From: Cohnella rhizosphaerae
Lineage (GTDB): Bacteria; Bacillota; Bacilli; Paenibacillales; Paenibacillaceae
Reading direction: 5' to 3'
Assembly: GCF_029525575.1 (NCBI RefSeq)
Contig: NZ_JAPDIA010000001.1
Span: forward strand, 558,001-622,000
Length of the DNA stretch: 64,000 nucleotides
Shown here in pieces: positions 10,285-18,516 of the stretch. The translations under genes and the position numbers were made by a program. The notes beneath the pieces are model-generated. The model was given only the letters and a program-made list of their open reading frames with translations, had not been told where the DNA came from and ran no database searches. Each line of letters starts with the position of its first letter. Positions within the stretch are counted from its first letter, which is position 1.

Positions 10285-13079
10285 GTCGCCTCTCCCTCTC
10301 CAAGCCGCGTCGGCTCCGGCGTTACGATGCGCAGCGTCGCTTTTCCCGCAAGGCCTGCGGGCAGCGGCGCTTGAACCTGCTGTCTTTCTTTATGGCCGTA
10401 CAGGCGTCTGTCGCGAATTTGTTTGATCTTTTCCGTAAAATAAGGCCAGCTTTCCGACAGCGGCCCGTCCGGCTTCGGCTCCTGCAGCGCCGGATCGAGC
10501 ATATGATTGATCCATACGTTCGTGACTTTGATGCACAGCGCATTGTCGCCTTCCGCGAGCCAATCCGTCACGTCAAGCCGTCTCGGCGCTTTCCACAGCA
10601 CGCCGGCGCTGCGGCCGTTCACGTATACCTCCGCTACCTCGCGGACCTCCTCCAGATGCAGCCATACCCGCTGGTCCGGCCGAAGCGCCGGGATCGCGAT
10701 CGTTTTCTCGTAAAGCGCGCTGCCGCAGTAATATTGCACGTCCGCGAACCGCTCCCAGGTTTGCAGCCGCTCCAGCGCTTGCTCGAAGCCCGCTTCGGGA
10801 ATGCGCAGCGTCCAGCGGTCCGAGATGTCCAACGTCTCGGCAGCTTGCCGCGCTTCCGGCAGTTCGCCGTTATCCCCGGCGCCGGCCGCGTCCGCAAGCG
10901 TATCGTCGAACACCACCAGCAGCGACTGGTACGGTTCGAACGCGAGCTCGAGCGCTGCCGTCCCGGACGCCTCCGGAAGCCGGATGGATCGCAGCGTCCG
11001 GCGCGTCATCGGATCGAGCACGGCGGCCGATCGGCCGCCGTATTTAAAGCGGAAACGCGCCTGCCGTTCTTCGCCGCTCACGTTCGCCACGAAGTACACG
11101 TGTCCGCCACGATGAATCCGGTGCACGTACCCGATCGTCTGCGCAGCCGGGGCCAAGCCGTCCGTCTCGCCCGCCAATTCGATCTCGACGTCCGGCGTCT
11201 CGGCTTCCTTCAGCCGCGCTACGAGTTCGTCTTCGCTTTCGACGACGATCGTTTTTCCCTTTCCGACCGTCCTCCACGCCCCGTCTTCCCGATCGAACAA
11301 TTCGTTCATCAGCACGTCGAGACGCCGATTGTTCGCCTCCCTGTCCTTATAGCCCGGCGCCGTGCGCGGACGCGCCTTGACGGCGATCAGCGTGCCGCCT
11401 TCGGACACGTACTCGAGCAGCCTGGCGGCCGTATCGAGCGGCAGACGGGTGACGTTAGGCAGGATCATCGCTTTGTAGCGGCTTGCGCCCAGCGCAAAGC
11501 TTGCGTCGGTTATGCTGGACAGCCGGGTAACGGCTTCGTCGTTGAGAAAGTCGAAGTAGTAGCCCGATTTTTGCACGCGGTCGACGAGGCTTTTGCCGAT
11601 ATGTTCCTCCAGCTTCATCGCCAGATGCAGTTCGGCCAGCGGCATGGCGGACCAGATGTCGGCCTGCGGCAAGTAGATCCCGACCTCCGCGTAGCTCTCC
11701 CCGGCTTGCAGGAACGCGGACACCGTATGAATGTAAGCGGACAGAATCGGGTAATATTCCCACCACGTATTGTTATGCGAAATAAAGGACGAAGCGTAAA
11801 AAGCCCAGCCCGGCTTCCCTGCCGACTCCGGCGAATAGGAGTAGCCGTGATTGACGATCTGGTTGATGCCGTCGAGAAAAACCGCGTCGACCGCCGCTTT
11901 CATCATCTCCAGCGTTTCCATGAACCGCGGCGAGCGGAGCCAGGTGAACGTCTCGTTCGTGATGACGGGCCGGCCGTATACGTGACCGGCGGAAGAGGCC
12001 AGCCTGCGATGCACGGTGTTCACTTCGTATTTGTCGTTCGCGCCGAACGTCTCGCCCTCCGGATAATCCGCGGCCGCGTAGGCCTGCAAAATATCGCCCC
12101 AGGTGCCGTGCGCCTGAATTCTCGTTTTGACGCCCTTCGCGTGGCTCCACGCGGTAAAGTTGCGGAAGAAATTGTCGATCGTAAGCTCCGAAAACGTCTT
12201 GTAGTAGTCATAGCGGATGTCCGCCGTCAGCTCGCCGATATTCCCCCACAAAGCCGGCATGAACGGCGTCAGCTCGTAGCCTCTGCGCGCCGCGAATTCC
12301 TCGGGCAGGATCGACGTCCAATTGTTGCCGCCGAGCTCGATCGAGTCGCAGAAAAAAGCCCGAATGCGCCCTTTTCCCAGCCTCTCCAGCAACGGATCGC
12401 CGAGCTGCGCGAAGTAGAAGTCGGATACGTCCTTGCGGCAGTGGTCGATCGCGTAGCCTTCCATCCCCGGCGCCGGTATGCCGACCTGCTGCTTGTACAT
12501 GTTCGTGATAAAGACGTAGATCTTCCAATGCCCCTCCGGGACGCTGACCTTGTTCAGGCAATGGCCCCATTGCCAGCCGTGCAGCCAGGTCGTGCCCAGC
12601 CGATCGGTAATATCCTGAAGCGTATCCGGGCGCAGCTCGCCGTTTACGAACTTGCCCATGACGGCCCGGATCGGCTCGCCGGGAAGGATCGTCGTGAAGT
12701 CCTGCTCGTATTCGGCCGGTCCGACGACATCGATCTGGTAGGGAATCAGAATCTCGGGCGCCATGTCGTACGGGACGAACGGACCGCCGAACGGCCAGCC
12801 GGAGCACAGCGTGATATCGACGAAAAGTCCCAATTCCGCCGCGGTCGCAAGCGTATAGTCGAGAATGTCCATAAATTCAGGCGAATAATAGACGCGATTT
12901 TTAATGCCCTGCGCTTCCGCATCCTCCTGGAGCGGATAAGTAATCTGAATCTCGACGCCGCCCAGCCCGGCTTCCTGCATAAAAGACAGCTCGCGGCGAA
13001 TTTCTTCCTTGGATACGGACGCGCCGTACCACCACCAACGCGTGAAGCCCTTCGCTTCGGTCGGCGGACGATGCAGCAA
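10272..13079 (-). CDS. glycoside hydrolase, GH106-like alpha-L-rhamnosidase
   Basis: Large hydrolase (about 935 residues) of the GH106/rhamnosidase superfamily. Near the N-terminus it has the family pattern RPPxEAKGFTRWWWYG, then AGLGGVEIQ, typical of the TIM barrel start, and CSGWPFGGPF near residue 95. A C-terminal beta-sandwich carries galactose-binding-like sequence (VWLHLEEVREVAEVYVNG, then GVLWKAP). No signal peptide. The start is uncertain: the listed start is a TTG without a clear ribosome site, the frame stays open upstream to the end of the GntR gene without an ATG, and family members usually have a few more residues here. It is the first enzyme gene after the regulator and is likely co-transcribed with the SDR. 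Confidence 0.85.
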   Translation of the reverse strand: MLHRPPTEAKGFTRWWWYGASVSKEEIRRELSFMQEAGLGGVEIQITYPLQEDAEAQGIKNRVYYSPEFMDILDYTLATAAELGLFVDITLCSGWPFGGPFVPYDMAPEILIPYQIDVVGPAEYEQDFTTILPGEPIRAVMGKFVNGELRPDTLQDITDRLGTTWLHGWQWGHCLNKVSVPEGHWKIYVFITNMYKQQVGIPAPGMEGYAIDHCRKDVSDFYFAQLGDPLLERLGKGRIRAFFCDSIELGGNNWTSILPEEFAARRGYELTPFMPALWGNIGELTADIRYDYYKTFSELTIDNFFRNFTAWSHAKGVKTRIQAHGTWGDILQAYAAADYPEGETFGANDKYEVNTVHRRLASSAGHVYGRPVITNETFTWLRSPRFMETLEMMKAAVDAVFLDGINQIVNHGYSYSPESAGKPGWAFYASSFISHNNTWWEYYPILSAYIHTVSAFLQAGESYAEVGIYLPQADIWSAMPLAELHLAMKLEEHIGKSLVDRVQKSGYYFDFLNDEAVTRLSSITDASFALGASRYKAMILPNVTRLPLDTAARLLEYVSEGGTLIAVKARPRTAPGYKDREANNRRLDVLMNELFDREDGAWRTVGKGKTIVVESEDELVARLKEAETPDVEIELAGETDGLAPAAQTIGYVHRIHRGGHVYFVANVSGEERQARFRFKYGGRSAAVLDPMTRRTLRSIRLPEASGTAALELAFEPYQSLLVVFDDTLADAAGAGDNGELPEARQAAETLDISDRWTLRIPEAGFEQALERLQTWERFADVQYYCGSALYEKTIAIPALRPDQRVWLHLEEVREVAEVYVNGRSAGVLWKAPRRLDVTDWLAEGDNALCIKVTNVWINHMLDPALQEPKPDGPLSESWPYFTEKIKQIRDRRLYGHKERQQVQAPLPAGLAGKATLRIVTPEPTRLGEGEATCED

Positions 13080-13149
13080 TTCGAGGCAATCGTCTAAATG
13101 TGAGATGATAGGACACCTGCCAGTCGTATAGTTTGAAGAGCATGCAAGA

Positions 13150-13912
13150 TCATTTGAACAGTTTTTCGTCCAGCCGGTCCAAATCCGCGCGAAGAATCTC
13201 GAAATGCTTGCGCATGAACCGCTTCGCGGATTTAACGTCTCCGATCTTCATGGCCTCGAGAATCTGCCGATGCAGCGGCTCTGTATCGCGGCCGAAGACC
13301 GGGGCGTCGACGGCGTCGATGACTTGAACGGACCATAGATTTTCCAGATCCTCGATCGATTGGAACAGCTTCAGCAACAGCCGATTGTTAGCGCCTTCAT
13401 ATAAGGTTTTATGGAACAAATAGTCCTCCTGCCGGGGAATCTCCCCCTGCTCGCGCTTTCGGTCGTACTCGGCGATGATCGCTTCCAGCTGTTCGAGGCA
13501 GGCCCGCTGGCCTTGGCTCACGATCTGCTCGATGGCGTACTGCTCCATCATTTCCCGCAGGTCCAAAATTTCCAGCAGCGATCTTTTCTCGTTCGAGACG
13601 CGCAGCTTCAGATCGGCGATCTCCCCCGAGAATCGTCTTCTCGGCGCGCAGATACATCCCGCTGCCCGGCCTGATCTCGATCATGCCGTAGCCCTCGAGC
13701 TTCTTCATCGCCTCACGGAACGAAGCCCGGCTGATCTGCAGCTGCTCGCAGAAAAACCGCTCGGGCGGCAGCCGGTCGCCTTGGCTGAGACCGTGGTCCG
13801 CAATGTACTTCAACACTTCCTCCGATATCGACTCGTGCAGCTTTTGCCGCTTTAAAGGTTTGAGCAAGAACCGTTTCTCCAATCTCCGTGAATTAGTAAG
13901 TTGTCTGACCAA
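13150..13912 (-). CDS. GntR/FCD (FadR-like) transcriptional regulator (frameshifted)
   Basis: Regulator with an N-terminal winged helix (about 20-85: LPPERFFCEQLQISRASFRE, then GYGMIEIRPGSGMYL) and a C-terminal all-helical FCD ligand domain (LDLREMMEQYAIEQ to the end). The two halves lie in different frames; the break is the run of five C at 13623-13627 and four restore the frame. The candidate start at 13912 is TTG. A second TTG at 13867 lies close behind GGAG and may be the real one. It heads the minus-strand carbohydrate locus, so it is likely the local repressor, responding to a sugar acid. Confidence 0.82.
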
Positions 13913-13972
13913 TTTATTGTTAACATATTTGATTTTGAAGGAAGTGTCAATCGTTTTATGGGCGTTGACGCA

Positions 13973-14008
13973 AAAAAAGGGACTTCCGCATTGGAAATCC
14001 CTTTTTTC
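13973..14008 (-). terminator. rho-independent terminator after yhcN-like gene
   Basis: Read on the minus strand: AAAGGGATTTCC, short loop, GGAAGTCCCTTTTTTT. The stem ends in a T run directly after the yhcN-like stop codon. Confidence 0.75.
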
Positions 14009-14011
14009 CCG

Positions 14012-14506
14012 TCACCGGAACGGCGCCGAAACCGTACGTCCGATATCGCGCAGCAGCGTCGCTACGTCTTCGGAAAAGTTGCGAACCGGATGCCCGTCCA
14101 ACGGCTTCATTTGCGATTGAAGCGTCTGGATGCGCGCATGATAGCGTTGGTCGGACGTGACGTGAACGGTATAGCCCGGTTCCGACCGCGCCACGGTTTC
14201 GCGCACCTTGTTTTCAACGTCTTTCGCATTTTCTCCTTGCTTCACGTCAATGCCGACGATCGCATCGCGGTTGTGCACGATGACGGTGGCTTTGCTTACG
14301 CCTTTGACCTTGTAGACATGCTTGGCGATTTTATCCGAAGCCGCCTTCTCGGTAGAAGCGCCCGCGCTTTCTTTGAGCATGTGATCGTCGGCCGATCCGA
14401 CATTGTGTTCGTACGGCTTCACCGACTTCGTTTTCATTTGGCCGCAGCCCGTCATCGACAAGACCAGCATGGCCGACAATACCGCAATTCCGTATATTTT
14501 GAACAA
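14012..14506 (-). CDS. YhcN/YlaJ family sporulation lipoprotein
   Basis: Spore-associated lipoprotein of 164 residues. The TTG start at 14506 has a strong GGAGG nine bases upstream. The signal peptide ends in a lipobox (LSMTGC, Cys near 22). The mature part contains the family core KHVYKVKGVSKATVIVHN and IVGIDVKQGE, as in YhcN proteins found in the spore inner membrane or coat region. It is transcribed away from the small-protein/sortase pair; the shared 156-bp upstream gap should hold both promoters. The function in germination is known only loosely for the family. Confidence 0.88.
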   Translation of the reverse strand: MFKIYGIAVLSAMLVLSMTGCGQMKTKSVKPYEHNVGSADDHMLKESAGASTEKAASDKIAKHVYKVKGVSKATVIVHNRDAIVGIDVKQGENAKDVENKVRETVARSEPGYTVHVTSDQRYHARIQTLQSQMKPLDGHPVRNFSEDVATLLRDIGRTVSAPFR

Positions 14507-14662
14507 GCTTTCCCACCTCCTGGCCGTTAATATGCGCCGGGAGGTTAGCGTTCATGCGTTCATGCGGTAAAGGTGGCAATATTTATCGCTTATCTCTCCG
14601 GCTGTCCTGGACATTTTAATTGCGGGGTGCTATATCCCCATCAAACATTCGGGAGGTTCGAC

Positions 14663-14975
14663 ATGAAAAAAAGCAGTTGCCGCGGTTTTGACCGCATGTA
14701 TGGTGTTGACTGCAGGTTCGGCCGCCTATGCCGCAGCGCCTGTCGCCGAGAAGAAACATGAACAAAAGATGCATGCGAAGTCGCTCCATCAACAAAAGAT
14801 GCATCACAAAAAAATGCAAGAGCACAAGCTGAAGGCCAAGTCCCAAAAAGGCCATATGATCATGCCGAAAGCAACCGGCAAATCCAAGGGCCTTCATTCT
14901 AAAAGCTTGCGGGCCAAGGAAATTTCAAAGATGCCTAAAACCGGCTTCGGCGGCGCCAGCGAGCAAACGGAATAG
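14663..14975 (+). CDS. small secreted His/Lys/Met-rich protein with C-terminal MPKTG motif (frameshifted)
   Basis: The ATG at 14663 follows GGGAGGTTCGAC. As written the frame fails after a run of seven A (14666-14672). With six A the protein reads MKKAVAAVLTACMVLTAGSA, a clean signal peptide cleaved after AYA, followed by about 80 residues rich in Lys, His, Met and Gln (HQQKMHHKKMQEHK). The C-terminus is MPKTGFGGASEQTE, an LPXTG-like motif without the usual hydrophobic anchor and basic tail. The next gene, 40 bp away, encodes a sortase, so this is a candidate sortase substrate of unusual form. No family recognised. Confidence 0.7.
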
Positions 14976-14980
14976 AAAAG

Positions 14981-15007
14981 AAGGAGGGGGGGGCGCCGCC
15001 CCTCCTT
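14981..15007 (+). promoter_or_regulatory. hairpin sequestering SD-like sequence before sortase gene
   Basis: AAGGAGGGG and CCCCTCCTT can pair perfectly around a GC-rich loop. The left arm is a perfect ribosome-binding sequence but lies about 30 bases before the sortase ATG, and no other SD is closer. It may be an intergenic terminator/attenuator or a hairpin that controls sortase translation. Confidence 0.45.
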
Positions 15008-15015
15008 TACCCTTT

Positions 15016-15672
15016 ATGAAAAAAATCCACAAACATGCGGTCGCTCTCGTATTCGTCGCCGTTCTCGCCGGCTGTTCGGCCGTTAAAGAAAGCCAGCCTT
15101 ACCCTCCGCACGATTTTCGGCCGCCGGAAATGAATAACAGAACGTTCGATTCAACAGACGCGGCCGACATCGATATCATTCATCAACCGTTAGCCGTTCG
15201 GGCGCCGAAGAAAACAACCGATCCCAAAGGCATCGTTCCTGCCCGCATTTATATTCCCGCCATCGACCTCCATGCGGACGTCCATACCGTGAGCGTCACG
15301 GAGAACGGGCAAATGGACGTTCCCAAGGACGACAAAACCGTAGGATACCTGCTAAACGGCGTGTACCCCGGCGCGATCGGAAACGCGGTGATGGACGGAC
15401 ACTATGATAATTATAAAGGGGCAGCCGTATTTTTTGACTTAAAGCGGCTTCGCCAAGGCGATCGGGTGATCGTAAAAAATAAAAACGGGGCGACGATTGA
15501 ATTCGCCGTTGAATCGGTACGTTCCTATAGAACCGCCGATGCTCCGATTGCCGCCATCTTCGGAAAAACGGACGAAGCCCGCCTGAACTTGATCACCTGC
15601 TCCGGCAAGTACAGCCGCTCGAAGCAGGAGCATCAGGAGAGATTGGTCGTCTACGCCAAGAGGCTCGCTTAA
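15016..15672 (+). CDS. class D/F-type sortase, lipoprotein-like N-terminus
   Basis: Cysteine transpeptidase of 218 residues. N-terminal signal with possible lipobox (VAVLAGCSA, Cys near 19), so it may be lipid-anchored instead of having the usual transmembrane anchor. The sortase fold starts near 75 (IVPARIYIPAIDLHADV). Catalytic His lies in AVMDGHYDNY, Cys in LNLITCSGKY and the Arg in the C-terminal HQERLVVYAK. This size and the PARIYIPAI start fit class D/F sortases of spore-forming Firmicutes. The only nearby candidate substrate is the MPKTG protein just upstream. Confidence 0.88.
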   Translation: MKKIHKHAVALVFVAVLAGCSAVKESQPYPPHDFRPPEMNNRTFDSTDAADIDIIHQPLAVRAPKKTTDPKGIVPARIYIPAIDLHADVHTVSVTENGQMDVPKDDKTVGYLLNGVYPGAIGNAVMDGHYDNYKGAAVFFDLKRLRQGDRVIVKNKNGATIEFAVESVRSYRTADAPIAAIFGKTDEARLNLITCSGKYSRSKQEHQERLVVYAKRLA

Positions 15673-15748
15673 CCGCTGGATTATGCAGGATTACGAAGGA
15701 CTACGCAGGACTATGATGCAGGAATTCAAGAAGCGCTATATGTTTATT

Positions 15749-15769
15749 CCCGAAGCCGACGGCTTCGGG
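15749..15769. terminator. hairpin between convergent genes
   Basis: Perfect stem CCCGAAGCC / GGCTTCGGG with a three-base loop, between the sortase and the converging SOS-cassette gene. No strong T run follows. Just before it, 15677-15722, is a short degenerate 10-bp repeat (GGATTATGCA-like). Confidence 0.5.
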
Positions 15770-15805
15770 TGATTGGTGCGCTTTCTCCCGCGCTCCCCAC
15801 GCTTT

Positions 15806-16309
15806 TTAATTTTTAGCCTTGGGATCGCTTCGCAGTAAAGTCTTGATTCTGGATATGTAGCCCCCGAAGCGCGTGCTGATCTCCGCACGGAGCACCTCGC
15901 GGACGATGCCGAAGCGCTCTTCGTATCCCCGGCACACATATCGGTGGTAGATGACCAGGTCGACTTGCTCGTCGGACAGGATCCGAATGCGGCGTTGGCC
16001 GAGCTCGCGACGGAGGGCGTACAGGTCTTTGCTGATCATGTCCATGATGGCCTGAGTCGCGGCGATATGCAGCTGACTCATAAAATTGCCGGACCGTTTG
16101 CTGTCGTCGATGCTCCGCTGGGCCATCGTCAGCATATGCGGAAGCAGGATGACGTCCCGAATCATGACCATCTCCTCCGTGGTCGGATGCCCGGCCGCCC
16201 GGGCCGGCTCGCTTACGGCCGCCCCCGACCGCTCGGCGTCGTATTGTTCCTGGTGCTCGGTGAGCAGCATCTTGGAGCCCCAGCGCTCGTTGCCGTCGAG
16301 TTTGCTCAT
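15806..16309 (-). CDS. uncharacterised protein of the SOS polymerase cassette
   Basis: 167 residues, predominantly helical, no signal peptide or membrane segment. I recognise no domain. Contains a conserved-looking core ILLPHMLTMAQRSIDDSKRSG, then a C-terminal basic region (IRILSDEQVDLVIYHRYVCRGY). The start ATG overlaps the polymerase stop codon (ATGA), so it is the last gene of the LexA-controlled operon. By position it could be an accessory of the Y-family polymerase; that is inference only. Confidence 0.75.
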   Translation of the reverse strand: MSKLDGNERWGSKMLLTEHQEQYDAERSGAAVSEPARAAGHPTTEEMVMIRDVILLPHMLTMAQRSIDDSKRSGNFMSQLHIAATQAIMDMISKDLYALRRELGQRRIRILSDEQVDLVIYHRYVCRGYEERFGIVREVLRAEISTRFGGYISRIKTLLRSDPKAKN

Positions 16310-17562
16310 TTGTAGTGCCCTCCGATCTGCTCGGCCCGCTCGCGGGCGACGCCGCTCTCAAGCATAGAAGACGCGCGCATCACGGCTGCAGGGCCGTACC
16401 GGTCCTTAAGGCGATCGGTCGCGCGTTCGATGCTCGTCGTCTTCGTGCGATCCTCGAATAACGTCAGCTGATCCACCGAGTCGTCGGCAAGACCGCCAAG
16501 CGTGATGGATAGTCTGGCGACCGGCATGCCGGACCAATGCTCGCGGAGCAGCCGCAGCGCGGCGGCGGCCACTTCGTGCGTCAGCGCCGTCGGCTGCTGC
16601 AGCTTGACCTGCCGGCCGAAATACGATGATCGCGTACCGTCCGTCTCCGCGGCGCCGACATGAACCGTATCGCCCATCACGCCGTGACGCCGGGCGCGCC
16701 GGCATACCTCGATCACAAGCTCGAGCAGCACCACCTCGAGATCCTCCAGCTTGCGGTAGAGGTGCGCGCGGAGCGCCTTGCCATGCCCGATCGACTTCAG
16801 CTTCTTCCGGATGCCCGCCACGACGGGACTCGGATCGATCCCCCGCGCCGTCTGCCAGTAATACTCAGCCTGAATGTCGCTCTGCTTGCCCATCTCCCGC
16901 CGCATCTTCCGCTTGAAGTCGCCGAGCTCGAGGCGCGCGACGTCGCCGATCGTATGGAGCCCCATGCGGACGAAGTGTCTGGTCATTCTGGAGCCGACCA
17001 TAAACATCTGATGAACGGGCAGCGGCCAGAGCTCCCGCTCCATGTTTTCTTGATTAAGCACGAAGACCCCTTCCGGGCGCTTCTTCGCAAAGTTGTCCGT
17101 AGCCGTCTTGGCCAGAATCTTGGTCGGCCCGATGCCTACCCGCGACCAAACGCCGGTCGAAAGCTGGATCCGCTGCTGGATGCTGCGCGCCACTTCGGCG
17201 GGTTCGCCGAAGTTGGAGAGCGAGCCGGTGACGTCCAGGAATTGCTCGTCGATGCTGTACGGCTCGACCTGGTCCGTGTACATCTCGTAGATCCGCGTCA
17301 TGAGCAGCGAGATCTGGATGTACGTCCCCATTCGCGGCCGAACGACGACGAGGTCCGGACACTTGGCCAGCGCCTCGCCGACCCGCTCGGCCGTCGTGAC
17401 GCCCCGTCCTTTAGCGATCGGGCAGGCTGCGAGGATGATGCCGTTGCGGCGGGCCGGGTCGCCCACTGCCACGGGCTTATCGCGGAGCTCCGGCCGCGCC
17501 GCCTTCTCGATCGATGCGTAGAACGACTGTCCGTCAATAAGAAAAATGGTCCGCTCAGACAT
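16306..17562 (-). CDS. Y-family DNA polymerase, UvrX/YqjW-like
   Basis: Error-prone translesion polymerase of 418 residues. Catalytic carboxylates are visible in FLIDGQSFYAS (N-terminus) and PYSIDEQFLDVT near 105. The finger and palm motif GIGPTKILAKTA lies near 145, followed by thumb (helix-hairpin-helix, MGLHTIGDVARLE near 205) and little-finger domains. It is closer to UvrX of Bacillus than to DinB/Pol IV, because it uses GQSFYAS and lacks a C-terminal clamp-binding tail that I can recognise. It overlaps its neighbours on both sides by a few bases and is driven from the two LexA boxes near 18.0 kb, so it should be DNA-damage inducible. Confidence 0.9.
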   Translation of the reverse strand: MSERTIFLIDGQSFYASIEKAARPELRDKPVAVGDPARRNGIILAACPIAKGRGVTTAERVGEALAKCPDLVVVRPRMGTYIQISLLMTRIYEMYTDQVEPYSIDEQFLDVTGSLSNFGEPAEVARSIQQRIQLSTGVWSRVGIGPTKILAKTATDNFAKKRPEGVFVLNQENMERELWPLPVHQMFMVGSRMTRHFVRMGLHTIGDVARLELGDFKRKMRREMGKQSDIQAEYYWQTARGIDPSPVVAGIRKKLKSIGHGKALRAHLYRKLEDLEVVLLELVIEVCRRARRHGVMGDTVHVGAAETDGTRSSYFGRQVKLQQPTALTHEVAAAALRLLREHWSGMPVARLSITLGGLADDSVDQLTLFEDRTKTTSIERATDRLKDRYGPAAVMRASSMLESGVARERAEQIGGHYK

Positions 17563-17752
17563 GGCGACGCACCGGCTCGGCAGCCAGAACGCGGTCGGCT
17601 TTGAACGACCGCGGCTCCCCGCTGCCGTGATCGAACACGATGACCCGGTCTCCCCGAAGCGAGCGGATCGTAACTTGTCGTTGAGTGATCTTATGGTTAC
17701 GGTCCTCGTAGATCATCTCTACGGCCCGGCCGATGTGCTTATCGAGGTTCAT
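17555..17752 (-). CDS. small WYL-like/YolD-type protein
   Basis: 65 residues from the ATG at 17752; an in-frame GTG at 17764 is an alternative. The pattern IGRAVEMIYEDRNHKITQRQ...VIVFDHGSGEPRSFKADRVLAAEPV resembles a stand-alone WYL domain, a fold used by bacterial DNA-damage regulators to sense ligands or nucleic acid. It overlaps the start of the polymerase by eight bases and the end of the HTH gene, so expression is coupled. The WYL call is by motif resemblance only. Confidence 0.7.
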   Translation of the reverse strand: MNLDKHIGRAVEMIYEDRNHKITQRQVTIRSLRGDRVIVFDHGSGEPRSFKADRVLAAEPVRRHV

Positions 17753-17960
17753 GGCGATCACCACGCTTGACGAGATGGATGGTACGCGACCGATTCGGCG
17801 ACCAGCTGACGATTCCGCGCTTCCGAAGCCGATCCAAGTGACCGTGCGCTACGCTGAGCGAGATAAAGGATGCATCTGCAATCTCTCGCACCGTAGGCGG
17901 ATACCCCAACTTGTCTGTTAATGCCTTAATCGCCCATACCACGTTCTCTTTTGTCTCCAC
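17739..17960 (-). CDS. LexA-type N-terminal HTH protein without protease domain
   Basis: 73 residues from the GTG at 17960, chosen because GGAGG lies eight bases upstream; longer starts would run into the LexA boxes. The sequence KENVVWAIKALTDKLGYPPT, then VREIADASFISLSVAHGHLD matches the LexA winged helix, but there is no Ser/Lys autoprotease domain. It is the first gene of the SOS cassette and could act as a local repressor or compete at LexA sites. Confidence 0.8.
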   Translation of the reverse strand: METKENVVWAIKALTDKLGYPPTVREIADASFISLSVAHGHLDRLRKRGIVSWSPNRSRTIHLVKRGDRHEPR

Positions 17961-17977
17961 GATGATCGCCTCCGTAA

Positions 17978-17991
17978 CGAACGTTTGTTCG
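17978..17991. promoter_or_regulatory. LexA (DinR) box 1
   Basis: CGAACGTTTGTTCG, a perfect match to the Gram-positive SOS box CGAAC-N4-GTTCG. It lies directly upstream of the HTH gene's ribosome site. Confidence 0.92.
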
Positions 17992-18005
17992 CAATAATCA
18001 TAATA

Positions 18006-18019
18006 CGAACTAGCGTTCG
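18006..18019. promoter_or_regulatory. LexA (DinR) box 2
   Basis: CGAACTAGCGTTCG, a second perfect CGAAC-N4-GTTCG site, 28 bp from box 1, consistent with tight two-site repression of the polymerase cassette. Confidence 0.92.
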
Positions 18020-18104
18020 CAATCAAGGACAAAAATATACACGGGATGGAACGGATTGGACAAAAATTAAAAACCGCCCAGCGGGAGCTGAGCGGATGAA
18101 CGTA

Positions 18105-18344
18105 TCACTTTTTATCGTTTCGACCTAGCATTAAGGCAATGATAAAAGATAGCTGGAGAATAACGATAGCCATGAGGAGGACAACTAAATCTTGTATATT
18201 GTGAGCCAACTGGCTCCCTAAAATGGCAACAAGAAACGAGACTCCAAGGACTGCAAGAAAGTAAAAGAAAGTTTTAACGAGATCTCCCCCCTTTAATATA
18301 AAGGGATTTGCAGAGTTACCAACGCGATAACCTACATAGAACAT
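18105..18344 (-). CDS. small two-helix membrane protein
   Basis: 79 residues with two hydrophobic stretches (FFYFLAVLGVSFLVAILGS and LVVLLMAIVILQLSFIIALM) and a basic tail. The ATG at 18344 lies inside the end of the upstream small ORF, suggesting coupling. Lower GC than the neighbours. No family recognised; could be a chance ORF, but two adjacent membrane ORFs in the same direction favour a real pair. Confidence 0.45.
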   Translation of the reverse strand: MFYVGYRVGNSANPFILKGGDLVKTFFYFLAVLGVSFLVAILGSQLAHNIQDLVVLLMAIVILQLSFIIALMLGRNDKK

Positions 18345-18516
18345 AATAAACCAAAAGAAACAGTCCTAGAAGATAATAAACTGTTTTTCTGAGAAGTTCG
18401 GGTAACAAAGCCGCAGTCCAGTATAACGTCTTATTATTTGTTTTTGCCGTATACCAGAAATAAAGAATTAACGATAAATAAAGGATAAATTCAGATATTA
18501 ATTCAAATTTGCTCAT
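18316..18516 (-). CDS. small membrane protein
   Basis: 66 residues, mostly hydrophobic, with helices around 8-22 and 46-62. Overlaps the next ORF by 29 bp. No recognised family. A weak candidate gene. Confidence 0.4.
   Translation of the reverse strand: MSKFELISEFILYLSLILYFWYTAKTNNKTLYWTAALLPELLRKTVYYLLGLFLLVYYVLCRLSRW

Noticed and set aside
10146-13097. 983-codon plus-strand frame opposite the GH106-like gene
   Set aside because: Antisense shadow; composition is Arg-rich and no family motif is present, while the minus strand has convincing homology.
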